Shown here: positions 8,145 to 16,749 of the stretch, piece after piece
Layout of the letters: each line of letters opens with the position of its first letter
Position numbering within the stretch: position 1 is the stretch's first letter
DNA from: Acidobacteriota bacterium
Lineage (GTDB): Bacteria > Acidobacteriota > Blastocatellia > Pyrinomonadales > Pyrinomonadaceae
Assembly: GCA_029781855.1 (NCBI GenBank)
Contig: JAKOVX010000009.1
Coordinates: 1-40,243 of the forward strand
Length of the DNA stretch: 40,243 nucleotides
Direction of reading: 5' to 3'
Program-made: the position numbers and the translations under genes
The notes under the pieces: model-generated
Told to the model about the DNA's origin: nothing
What the model saw: only the letters and a program-made list of their open reading frames with translations
Databases searched by the model: none

Positions 8145-11122
8145 CCGCGCCGTATCGCAAGAAGCTGATCGAAGTCGCGCTGCCGCTTAAGGCCATTAAC
8201 GAGGCCAGCGCGCGCGAAAAGTCAATTCGGCATGGGCATCCGAGCACATTGCACCTTTGGTGGGCCAGGCGACCGCTGGCGGCTTGCCGGGCTGTGCTAT
8301 TTGGTTCGCTGGTCGATGATCCCGACAGCGACCCCGTATATCGGAAAGCGGACGGCTCGGTCGATGAAGACCGTGCCGGACTCAAACGGGCTGAATTGTT
8401 CAACCTGATCGAGGAATTGGTCCAGTGGGACAACTCTAACAATCCCCGCGTCATCAATGCCGCACGGGCCGAGATTGCGCGCTGCATAGCGTCGAGGAGA
8501 ATCGAGCTTGGTGAACTTGCCAATGAGGTAATCGTCTTCGGTACGAAGAAGGGACAGAAGCATTCCAAGGGACCAGTGTCGGGCGACGGCGTAACGGCTT
8601 GGGAAGTCTTAATGATGAAGGCCCGACCCGAAGTCGTGAACTCATTCTTAGCTGAATATGCGCCGCCAATTCTCGATCCGTTTTGCGGCGGCGGATCAAT
8701 TCCGTTAGAAGCGCAGCGATTGGGCCTGCGGGCTTACGCCAGCGACCTGAACCCAGTCCCTGTCCTTATTACCAAAGCCCTAATCGAGATTCCGCCCAAG
8801 TTCGCTGGCCGTCCACCGGTGAACGTTGATTGGCAGGCCAAATCCAAAGCCGAACAGGCGGCAACCGTCTGGCAAGGGGCGCAGGGTTTAGCTGAGGACG
8901 TGAGATACTATGGTCAATGGATGCGCGATGAGGCGGAAAAACGAATTGGACGCCTCTATCCCACGGTCAAAATCACTAAAGAAATGGCGAAGCACCGACC
9001 AGACCTCGCCGAGCAAGTCGGCGAAGAGCTGACCGTAATTGCTTGGCTTTGGGCAAGAACGGTTGCTAGCCCGAACCCAGCAGCCAATGGCGCCCATGTG
9101 CCATTAGTTAGATCGTTTTCGCTTTCCTCGAAAAAGGGCAGGGAAGCATATGTCATCCCAATAGTGGATCGCAAGGCAAATCGATTTCAATTTGAAGTAA
9201 AAGCCGGCAAAGCCGATTCAACGGATGATCTTAAGACAGGAACGGTGCTCCGAACTGGAGCTACATGTCTGTTGACGGGAGCACACATCGCACTTGACCA
9301 CATCAGAGCGGAGGGAAAGGCGGGGCGGTTGTCAGCTTGCACGTTGGCCATAGTAGCTGAAGGCCCTAAAGGACGCTTCTACCTCTCACCGAACGACTTG
9401 CATGAGCGCGTCGCACTCTCTGCTGAGTCACCCATCGACGCTCCAGAAACGGACTTGCCTGACGAAGCCTTGGGATTCAGGGTTCAAAACTATGGAATGA
9501 CAAAGCACCGAGAGCTTTTCACGAGGCGACAGCTCTTGGCATTGACGACATTCGCAACTCTGGTTGAAGAGGCGCGATCCCATATTCTTGCGCAATGCGG
9601 CGACAGGGAGTATGCAGTTGCAGTGGCGACATACTTGGGATTTGCTGTAGGGCGTTGTGCGGACTACTGGTCCGCATTCGCGCTTTGGGCCGGAGATTTC
9701 GTGGCGCATACATTCGGACGAAATGCCCTTTCAATGGTTTGGGATTACGCAGAAGCAAACCCATTTTCCGATTCAACGGGAAATTGGTCCGGTGCTATCG
9801 AGTGGATTTATCGAGTTATAAACACGCTTTCCCAATTGCCTTGTCCACCGGGAACCGTTGACCAGCGAGATGCTGCTGAGATTTCAGCAGGCGAGCCATT
9901 GGTGATCTCTACGGACCCGCCGTATTACGACAATGTTCCGTATGCCGACTTATCTGATTTCTTTTACGTATGGCTTCGGAAATCGTTGGCCAAAGCATAT
10001 CCCGAATTGCTCGCGACTATGCTGGTGCCCAAGGCCCAGGAACTAATTGCCGAGCCATTTCGACATGGTGGCAGGGAAGCAGCGGCCGTGTTTTTTGAAA
10101 CAGGTATGAAAAAAGTGTTTCAGCGTCTGCGCATCCGTTGCAATGACGATATTCCACAAACGATCTATTACGCATTTAAGCAATCCGAAGAGGACGAAAA
10201 TGATGGCCACGATATTGCTCACGCCTCGACAGGATGGGAGACATTTCTTCAAGCAATTTGCGACGAAGGGTTCAGCATCGTAGGCACTTGGCCAGTTCGC
10301 ACCGAAAGACCCGGTCGTCTTCGCGAAACAGGCAGTAATGCGCTCGCGTCATCAATAGTTCTCGTTTGTCGGCCGCGTTCGAGCAATGCCATCATCGCTA
10401 CTCGAAAAGACTTAATGAACGTTTTGCGCAAAGAATTGCCTCTTGCACTCCGAAACCTTCAGCACGGAAACATCGCGCCGGTAGATATGGCGCAAGCCGC
10501 CATTGGTCCTGGAATGGCCACATTCACTCAATACTCCAAGGTAGTTGAAAGCGATGGTTCTTCGATGACCGTCCGCACTGCATTGGGAATAATTAACCAA
10601 GTCCTTGATGAAGTCCTTGCTGAGCAAGAAGGAGATTTTGATCCCGACACACGCTGGGCGCTCGCATGGTTCGACCAGTTTGGAACCAGCGAAGGCGCAT
10701 ACGGCGTGGCTGAAACCTTAAGCAAGGCTAAGAACACTGCGATCAATGGATTGGTCGAAGCAGGAGTCGTCAAAGCCAAGAGTGGCAAGGTGCAACTTGT
10801 CAGCCGCACCGAACTTCCTGGTGACTGGAACCCGGCGACCGACAAGCGGCTCACCGTTTGGGAGACGACGCAACACTTGATCCGCACACTGGAAACCGAG
10901 GGGGAAGGCGCAGCAGCCACACTCCTCAACAAACTCGGCGGCATCGGCGAAACGGCCCGCGAGTTGGCCTACCGGCTGTACGCAATCTGCGAACGGAAAA
11001 AATGGGCGGAGGAGGCCCTAGCGTACAACAGCCTTGTCATCGCTTGGCCGGAACTCTCCAAGCTCGCACTCGCCAACCGGAATCGGCAGCAGCCCGCAAC
11101 CCAATCGGAACTTTTCTCGTAA
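8141..11122 (+). CDS. DUF1156-type DNA adenine methyltransferase
   Basis: A 993-residue protein starting at TTG 8141, overlapping the preceding stop and preceded by AAAGGATG. The first 70 residues (KKLIEVALPLKAINEASARE, then HPSTLHLWWARRPLAACRA) are the DUF1156 signature of COG1743 methylases. The catalytic part is split. The AdoMet motif DPFCGGGSIPLEA (from D179) and ASDLNPV come first; then, after a long insert, the amino-methyltransferase motif DPPYYDNVPYADLSDFFY (from D592). N6-adenine methylation is expected from DPPY. In known loci these enzymes pair with DUF499 ATPases and helicases; to my knowledge NCBI labels related families anti-phage-associated. It probably marks host DNA as self. 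Confidence 0.88.
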   Translation: MTAPYRKKLIEVALPLKAINEASAREKSIRHGHPSTLHLWWARRPLAACRAVLFGSLVDDPDSDPVYRKADGSVDEDRAGLKRAELFNLIEELVQWDNSNNPRVINAARAEIARCIASRRIELGELANEVIVFGTKKGQKHSKGPVSGDGVTAWEVLMMKARPEVVNSFLAEYAPPILDPFCGGGSIPLEAQRLGLRAYASDLNPVPVLITKALIEIPPKFAGRPPVNVDWQAKSKAEQAATVWQGAQGLAEDVRYYGQWMRDEAEKRIGRLYPTVKITKEMAKHRPDLAEQVGEELTVIAWLWARTVASPNPAANGAHVPLVRSFSLSSKKGREAYVIPIVDRKANRFQFEVKAGKADSTDDLKTGTVLRTGATCLLTGAHIALDHIRAEGKAGRLSACTLAIVAEGPKGRFYLSPNDLHERVALSAESPIDAPETDLPDEALGFRVQNYGMTKHRELFTRRQLLALTTFATLVEEARSHILAQCGDREYAVAVATYLGFAVGRCADYWSAFALWAGDFVAHTFGRNALSMVWDYAEANPFSDSTGNWSGAIEWIYRVINTLSQLPCPPGTVDQRDAAEISAGEPLVISTDPPYYDNVPYADLSDFFYVWLRKSLAKAYPELLATMLVPKAQELIAEPFRHGGREAAAVFFETGMKKVFQRLRIRCNDDIPQTIYYAFKQSEEDENDGHDIAHASTGWETFLQAICDEGFSIVGTWPVRTERPGRLRETGSNALASSIVLVCRPRSSNAIIATRKDLMNVLRKELPLALRNLQHGNIAPVDMAQAAIGPGMATFTQYSKVVESDGSSMTVRTALGIINQVLDEVLAEQEGDFDPDTRWALAWFDQFGTSEGAYGVAETLSKAKNTAINGLVEAGVVKAKSGKVQLVSRTELPGDWNPATDKRLTVWETTQHLIRTLETEGEGAAATLLNKLGGIGETARELAYRLYAICERKKWAEEALAYNSLVIAWPELSKLALANRNRQQPATQSELFS

Positions 11123-11137
11123 TGGAAAGCTAAAGGT

Positions 11138-14100
11138 ATGGCCATATCGAACCGCGAACGAATCGGCAAAGGGCTGGACCTGCTGGCGGCCGGTCTGCGG
11201 CCATTCGTCGAACGCGAACTCAAGTCCCATCTTGGCGACAACTGGCAATCGGTCCTCCCCAATTGGACGCAGCGCGACATGAGGAAGAAACCGCTGCTTT
11301 CTAATCTTGGCGACCCATCAATTCTTCTAGGGATCGTGTGGGATCAATGGAACGCCGTCTTCAAAACAACGTTAGGCCACGCCGAGCGAAGCATCGTCAG
11401 TGAATTGCGAGACGTTCGCAATCGCTGGGCGCACAACGAACAGGTTAGCAGCAACGATGCGATCCGAGCGCTCGATTCGATGGAGAGGCTCCTCAATGCC
11501 GTGTCAGCCGCCGAGGCAGCCGCCGAAGTCGGGCAGATGCGCATGGATCTTATGCGGACGATGTTCGACGATCAGCGCCGGCACGAGATGCGCAAGAAAT
11601 CGGTCCAACCGACCGAAGGCAAGCCGCATGGTTCACTCAAGCCGTGGCGAGAAGTAGTCACGCCACATCCAGACGTAGCCAGCGGCCGGTATCAGCAAGC
11701 CGAATTCGCTGCCGACCTTTGGCAGGTTTACCAAGGCGAAGGGTCCGACGAGTACAAACACCCCACTGAGTTTTTCCGCCGGACATTCCTTACTGAAGGC
11801 TTGCGCCGATTGTTGTCGCAGGCAGTGTCGCGGTTGAACGGCCAGGGAGGCGATCCCGTCGTTGAACTGCAAACCAATTTCGGCGGCGGCAAAACGCACT
11901 CGATGCTGGCGCTCTATCACCTATTCTCCGGCGTCGCGGCCGGCGAACTGCCCGGAGCCGAGGAGCTTCTCAAAGAGGCCGGCATCGCCTTGCCGAAAAA
12001 CGTCCGCCGGGCCGTTTTCGTCGGCACGCAGATTTCGCCGGGCAAGCCGCATAAGAAGCCAGACGGCACGACGATCCGCACCGTTTGGGGTGAAATCGCT
12101 TGGCAGCTTGGCGGCAAAGAAGCCTACAAGCTCGTTAAGGAGGACGACGAGAAGGCGACGAATCCAGGCGACACGATGAAGGAGATTTTCAATAAGTACG
12201 GCCCTTGCCTGATCTTGATTGACGAATGGGTTGCTTATGCCCGACAGCTTCACGGCACGGCCGACTTGCCGGCCGGCACGTTTGAGACGCACTTCACTTT
12301 TGCCCAAGCACTGAGCGAAGCGGCCAAAGCAGCGAAGAACACGCTGCTTGTCGTGAGTATTCCGGCATCGGAAAGCCCCCACCAGAAGGCAGAGCGCAGC
12401 GTCACCGACATTGAAGTCGGCGGTGAGCGCGGACGCGAGGCGCTGGCACGGCTCAAGAACGCCATCGGCCGCGTCGAAGCATCATGGCGACCGGCAAGTC
12501 CCGATGAAGGTTTTGAGATCGTCCGCCGCCGCTTATTTGAGCCACTGACTGGCGATCAATTCGTCACTCGTGATGCAGTCGCCCGCGCCTTCGTTGAGCT
12601 ATACGGTTCGCAACAGCAGGAGTTTCCGAGCGAATGCCGCGAAGCCGACTACGAACGTCGGATCAAGATGGCGTATCCCATTCATCCGGAAATGTTCGAT
12701 CGGCTTTACAATGACTGGTCCACGCTCGACAAGTTTCAGCGGACACGCGGCGTGCTGCGGCTGATGGCGGCCGTGATCCATTCGTTGTGGGAACGGCAGG
12801 ACAGCAACGTTCTCATCATGCCGAGCAATGTCCCCGTAGACGACCAGATCGTACAGTTTGAGTTGACTCGTTACCTAGAAGACCATTGGGTTCCGGTGAT
12901 CGAGAAGGACGTGGATGGCAGCAATTCTCTCCCGTTAGCGCTTGATCGAGACAATCCGAATCTTGGCCGCTATTCGGCCTGCCGCCGCGTTTCACGGACG
13001 ATTTATATGGGCTCGGCCCCGACGATGCGCGCCGCACATCGGGGGATCGACGACCGCCAGGTCAAACTCGGCTGCGTCCAGCCAGGAGAGGCCGTGGCCA
13101 CTTTCGGCGACGCACTCCGTCGCCTGACGGACAGCGCCACGTATCTCTACGTCGATGGCAAGCGCTATTGGTACTCAACACAGCCGACCGTCACTCGACT
13201 GGCGGACGACCGGGCAGGACAACTTGGCGACGATCAGATTTCCGACGAGACCGTCAAACGGCTTCGCGAAGCAGCCCGGACGCGGGCCGATTTTTCCAAG
13301 GTCCACGCTTGTGTCCCCAGCAGCGACGTTCCCGACGAGAAGGAAGCCAGGCTTGTGATCCTTGGACCTGACTTTGCACACACGAACAAGGATGAGAACA
13401 GCCCGGCGCGCCGCGAAGCGGCGGCAATTCTTGATACTCGCGGATCATCGCCGCGCAATTACAAGAACACGCTTGTGTTCTTGGCGGGCGACACTAATCG
13501 CCTGCGGGAGCTAGAGCAGTCGGTACGGCAGTACCTTGCATGGTCGTCGATTTGGGATGATCGTGTCACCTTGAATCTCGACCAGTTCCAGACCCGGCAG
13601 GCAGAAACTAAGAAGAAAAGCTCCGATGAAGCGGTCGATTTGAGAATCACCGAGGCTTATCAATGGCTGATTGTGCCCGGACAGCCCGATCCAAAGGGAG
13701 ACGTAGCCTGGACCGACCTCAAATTGCAGGGCCAGGACAATTTGGCGACCCGCGCAGCGAAGAAGCTCAAGAACGAGGAATCGCTGCTAGTGCAAATGGG
13801 CGCGGTCCGTTTGCGGACGGAACTCGACCGCGTTCCGTTATGGACCGGAAATCACGTCAGCATCAAGCAATTGATGGAGTACACAGCACGTTACCTGTAC
13901 TTGCCCCGATTGCGAGACGAACAGGTCTTGATTGCGGCGATTCAAGAAGGCGTGTCGAGCCTAGTCTGGAATGAGACGTTTGCATACGCCGAAGGCTGGG
14001 ACGAGCAGCGGCAGCGGTATCAAGGGTTAAAGGCAGGCACGAACATTCGCGTCATTGTGGACGACCGCAGCTTGCTCGTGAAACCCGAGGCAGCCGCGGC

Positions 14101-14488
14101 TCAGATCGAAGCCGATCGGCAAGCCGCAGCGGGGGCCGGTGCAGCCGCAGCAGGCGCCACGACTGCACTACCGATAAACGGCGGCGCAACGCCGTCCGGA
14201 ACAGCCGGCAATGGATCGACCACGCAGCCGCAACCGGCAGTCGCGACCGCAAAGCCGCGGCGCTTTCACGGTTCAGTTCCCGTAGACCCCATGCGTTTGG
14301 GGCGCGACGCATCGCGGATCGCCGAAGAAGTCGTCCAGCACTTAACGGGCTTGGTCGGATCAAAGGTCGAGATAACCATCGAAATCCATGCCGACCTCGC
14401 TGACGGCGCTGGCGAGAAGCTTGTCCGGGACGTGACCGAAAACTGCCGAACGCTCAGGTTTACGGAGTACGGGTTTGAGGAGGACTGA
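11138..14488 (+). CDS. HEPN-DUF499 ATPase of the defence operon
   Basis: An 1116-residue protein 15 bp after the methylase. Residues 1-130 look like a Swt1-type HEPN domain with the RNase-like motif RNRWAH (R94, H99). Next is a P-loop ATPase of the DUF499 (COG1483) family: Walker A NFGGGKTHS (K252, T253) and Walker B LILIDEW (D362, E363), with a sensor-like segment LLVVSIPASES. A low-complexity Ala/Gly/Thr linker (about 990-1040) leads to a small C-terminal domain (VPVDPMRLGRDASRIAEEVV onward). DUF499 ATPases accompany DUF1156 methylases in defence islands. The HEPN motif suggests a possible RNA-cutting abortive arm, but its activity here is inferred. Confidence 0.87.
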   Translation: MAISNRERIGKGLDLLAAGLRPFVERELKSHLGDNWQSVLPNWTQRDMRKKPLLSNLGDPSILLGIVWDQWNAVFKTTLGHAERSIVSELRDVRNRWAHNEQVSSNDAIRALDSMERLLNAVSAAEAAAEVGQMRMDLMRTMFDDQRRHEMRKKSVQPTEGKPHGSLKPWREVVTPHPDVASGRYQQAEFAADLWQVYQGEGSDEYKHPTEFFRRTFLTEGLRRLLSQAVSRLNGQGGDPVVELQTNFGGGKTHSMLALYHLFSGVAAGELPGAEELLKEAGIALPKNVRRAVFVGTQISPGKPHKKPDGTTIRTVWGEIAWQLGGKEAYKLVKEDDEKATNPGDTMKEIFNKYGPCLILIDEWVAYARQLHGTADLPAGTFETHFTFAQALSEAAKAAKNTLLVVSIPASESPHQKAERSVTDIEVGGERGREALARLKNAIGRVEASWRPASPDEGFEIVRRRLFEPLTGDQFVTRDAVARAFVELYGSQQQEFPSECREADYERRIKMAYPIHPEMFDRLYNDWSTLDKFQRTRGVLRLMAAVIHSLWERQDSNVLIMPSNVPVDDQIVQFELTRYLEDHWVPVIEKDVDGSNSLPLALDRDNPNLGRYSACRRVSRTIYMGSAPTMRAAHRGIDDRQVKLGCVQPGEAVATFGDALRRLTDSATYLYVDGKRYWYSTQPTVTRLADDRAGQLGDDQISDETVKRLREAARTRADFSKVHACVPSSDVPDEKEARLVILGPDFAHTNKDENSPARREAAAILDTRGSSPRNYKNTLVFLAGDTNRLRELEQSVRQYLAWSSIWDDRVTLNLDQFQTRQAETKKKSSDEAVDLRITEAYQWLIVPGQPDPKGDVAWTDLKLQGQDNLATRAAKKLKNEESLLVQMGAVRLRTELDRVPLWTGNHVSIKQLMEYTARYLYLPRLRDEQVLIAAIQEGVSSLVWNETFAYAEGWDEQRQRYQGLKAGTNIRVIVDDRSLLVKPEAAAAQIEADRQAAAGAGAAAAGATTALPINGGATPSGTAGNGSTTQPQPAVATAKPRRFHGSVPVDPMRLGRDASRIAEEVVQHLTGLVGSKVEITIEIHADLADGAGEKLVRDVTENCRTLRFTEYGFEED

Positions 14489-14493
14489 GCTTT

Positions 14494-14510
14494 GTCAATG
14501 AAGCATTGAC
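14494..14510 (+). other. Small perfect hairpin after the DUF499 gene
   Basis: GTCAATG-aag-CATTGAC forms a 7-bp stem six bases after the DUF499 stop codon. It may mark the end of the helicase/methylase transcript, but no T tract follows, so it is not a standard intrinsic terminator. The next 270 bp to the ubiquitin-like gene hold no visible gene and must contain any promoter for that operon. Confidence 0.35.
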
Positions 14511-14783
14511 GATGGAATTCAAACTCAGATTATTAGGCGAAGATCTCCACCACCGTTTGCGACCGCCAGACTGTGCCCAACTTCTGACGAACCTTCGGTC
14601 GCCTAGTCGCTCTTCTAAGTAGGCCCGAGAATCGGTAAAATGTGGGTTTTAGATTGGGACAGAGCGGCGTTTTTGCAATTTTGAGCGCGCCAACCGAAAT
14701 GATGCGACTCGCTTTGTAGTTCACGGCCTTTCCCGAGAGACTCCTCAAGCAATTCGAATTTTCCACGCCAGGAGGCGATTCCA

Positions 14784-15047
14784 ATGACCGCGCCGCAGGC
14801 TCAAAAACCGAAGCAGATATTTTTTTTCGTCGACAACGTCAAATACGAGACAGACCAGTCAACGCTTACGGGAGCCCAGATCAAAGCCCGCGTTCCCGGC
14901 CTTGACCCAAGCTTTAGTCTCTTTCTGGAAGGACACGGGACCGAAGAAGATCGGCAAATCGGCGACGACGACAGCGTATCTCTTGAAAAGGACCACGGGC
15001 CCCTTAGATTCTTCACCGCCCCTCCGGCGACATTTGGAAATCCATGA
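14784..15047 (+). CDS. Ubiquitin-like protein (multiubiquitin-type, single domain)
   Basis: An 87-residue protein with a perfect AGGAGG eight bases before ATG 14784. After a short basic lead, the beta-grasp pattern of the bacterial multiubiquitin family is visible: IFFFVDNVKYETDQSTLTGA, then IKARVPGLDPSFSLFLEGHG, VSLEKDHGPLRFFT. Many relatives contain repeated units; here there is one. The C-terminus is PPATFGNP: one glycine followed by two residues, so removal of Asn-Pro would be needed to expose a Gly end for activation. The stop overlaps the E2 start (ATGA). It is presumably the modifier conjugated by the following genes. Confidence 0.85.
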   Translation: MTAPQAQKPKQIFFFVDNVKYETDQSTLTGAQIKARVPGLDPSFSLFLEGHGTEEDRQIGDDDSVSLEKDHGPLRFFTAPPATFGNP

Positions 15048-15421
15048 CCCCGCTTGAAGAGCAGTTTGCGCTGCTCAAAACTGTTGCCGAGCAAGCGATG
15101 CTCAGCATGCTACCAAGCGGGGCTGCAATTATCCGTGTGCCGCGCTTCGTGCTTCCGGCTGGCTGGTCTCGGTCTGACACAACGGTGCACTTTCTGGCTC
15201 CCGTAGGATATCCGTTTGCAAAGCCGGATTGCTTTTGGGCTGATCACGACCTGCGTCTCAGTTCCGGTGCAATGCCTCAGAACAGCCAGATCCAGGCAAT
15301 TCCCGAAACTTCCGAGCAGTTACTCTGGTTCTCGTGGCACACGTCTCAGTGGCATCCGAGCCGGGATACGCTCGTCAGCTACTTTTACGTGATTATGTCT
15401 CGACTAAGGGAGGCGAAATGA
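15044..15421 (+). CDS. E2-like protein (prokaryotic E2 family E type)
   Basis: A 125-residue protein overlapping its neighbours by ATGA on both sides. It resembles the prokaryotic E2/UBC family E: GYPFAKPDCFWADHDLRL (from G55) corresponds to the family's GYPxxxPDxFW core, and LLWFSWHTSQWHPSRDTL (93-110) to its WxxWSxHxxxWxPxxDxL motif. Its only cysteine is C63 within PDCFW, where relatives usually have another residue, and no cysteine is seen at the position typical of eukaryotic E2s. It may bind and present the ubiquitin-like protein, or use an unusual residue such as H99, rather than form a standard thioester. This mechanistic point is inferred. Confidence 0.8.
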   Translation: MTPLEEQFALLKTVAEQAMLSMLPSGAAIIRVPRFVLPAGWSRSDTTVHFLAPVGYPFAKPDCFWADHDLRLSSGAMPQNSQIQAIPETSEQLLWFSWHTSQWHPSRDTLVSYFYVIMSRLREAK

Positions 15422-16749
15422 ACGACCTCGTCTTCCCGAGCAGCCTATTCGCGAGGCTGACCGACTCGCTTTTTAGCTCCCCGCTAGAGTCTTGTGCGAT
15501 TCTGTCCGCGAATGTGGCAAGAGGCGAGAAAAGAACCAGATATCTGGTCCAAAATATTCAAATTGCACCCGACAACGTTTATCGCCGGCGCACTGAATTC
15601 GAGGCAGTGCTCGAACCTAGCTTTGTGGTGAGCGGCACAAAGAAAGCTCAGCGGGCCGGCCAGTCGGTCGTATTTGTGCATACGCATCCCGGCACTGATG
15701 GCCATCCTCAATTCTCTGTGGTCGATGATAAAGGTGAGGGGCTTCTTCGCGAATTCATGGCACGCAGGATTCCAGCCTGCGACCATGCAGCGTTAGTCCT
15801 CGCGCCAGCCGGTTGTGCTGCGCGAATGCTTGGCACCTCCGACGAGATGAGAGTAATCGAAGTCGGTCGTAATTTGAGTATTAGGTCCCGGCCAGTGGAA
15901 CGAGTATTGGCGAAGCCCTTCGACCGACAGATCCGCGCGTTTGGCGAAACCGGGCAACACATTATTCAGCAACTCCGTGTCGGGATCGTTGGTCTCGGAG
16001 GCACCGGATCCGTCGTCGCGCAGCAATTGGCGTATTTAGGCGTAACGGATTTCTTGCTAGTCGATCCCGACTGCGTCGAGCCGTCCAATCTCAATCGAGT
16101 GATCGGCAGTACCCATGAATCGGTCGGAGTCCCGAAAGTAGCGGTTGCGGCGTCACTCCTCCGATCCATCCGGCCATCAATAAAGACCGAGGAGATACAA
16201 GACACGGCCCTCAACGTCGCCATTGCGAAGAAACTTTTGGACACAGATTTCTTTTTCTGTTGCACGGACACGCACGGTAGTCGCGCGATCCTCTCCCAAC
16301 TTGCATACCAATACCTCATCCCCGCAATTGATATGGGCGTGATCATTGCAACACACAAGGGTCACGTAACTCATGTCACTGGTCGCGTTCAAATGCTTTC
16401 GCCTGGACTTGGGTGTCTAACGTGTGCACAGGTCCTCGATGCTGATGCAGTTCGCTGGGATTTCATGTCAGACAAAGAGCGCAAGCAGGATCCTTACTTC
16501 GCCGGCGCTGGTGAACCTCAACCTTCTGTAGTTACGATCAACTCCGTCATCTCGTCAATGGCGACAAACATGTTTCTCGGAGCAGTAACAGACGTTCCGG
16601 CTCAGTCGCGTTTCCAAATCTACAATGGCATCGAGGGTACGGTTCGGTCGGTCAATGCTCGGCGTGAAGCGGCCTGCATCGTGTGCTCCGAACGTGGTGC
16701 AGTGGGTCGCGGCGACACTTGGCCCTTGCCCGGTCGGCTTAACGGATGA
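15418..16749 (+). CDS. JAB deubiquitinase-E1 (ThiF) fusion
   Basis: Start set at ATG 15418, which overlaps the E2 stop (ATGA), giving 443 residues; a longer in-frame start at 15334 lies inside the E2 gene. Residues 1-150 are a JAB/JAMM metalloprotease: E24 in LESCAIL, then HTHP (H88, H90), S100 and D103. Residues 175-430 are an E1-like adenylyltransferase: nucleotide loop GLGGTGS (192-198), D217 in LLVDPD, NLNR (224-227), and a zinc site C333/C336 plus C420/C423. The protein could both mature the ubiquitin-like precursor and adenylate its C-terminus. Such JAB-E1 fusions are known from bacterial ubiquitin-like operons. Confidence 0.88.
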   Translation: MNDLVFPSSLFARLTDSLFSSPLESCAILSANVARGEKRTRYLVQNIQIAPDNVYRRRTEFEAVLEPSFVVSGTKKAQRAGQSVVFVHTHPGTDGHPQFSVVDDKGEGLLREFMARRIPACDHAALVLAPAGCAARMLGTSDEMRVIEVGRNLSIRSRPVERVLAKPFDRQIRAFGETGQHIIQQLRVGIVGLGGTGSVVAQQLAYLGVTDFLLVDPDCVEPSNLNRVIGSTHESVGVPKVAVAASLLRSIRPSIKTEEIQDTALNVAIAKKLLDTDFFFCCTDTHGSRAILSQLAYQYLIPAIDMGVIIATHKGHVTHVTGRVQMLSPGLGCLTCAQVLDADAVRWDFMSDKERKQDPYFAGAGEPQPSVVTINSVISSMATNMFLGAVTDVPAQSRFQIYNGIEGTVRSVNARREAACIVCSERGAVGRGDTWPLPGRLNG

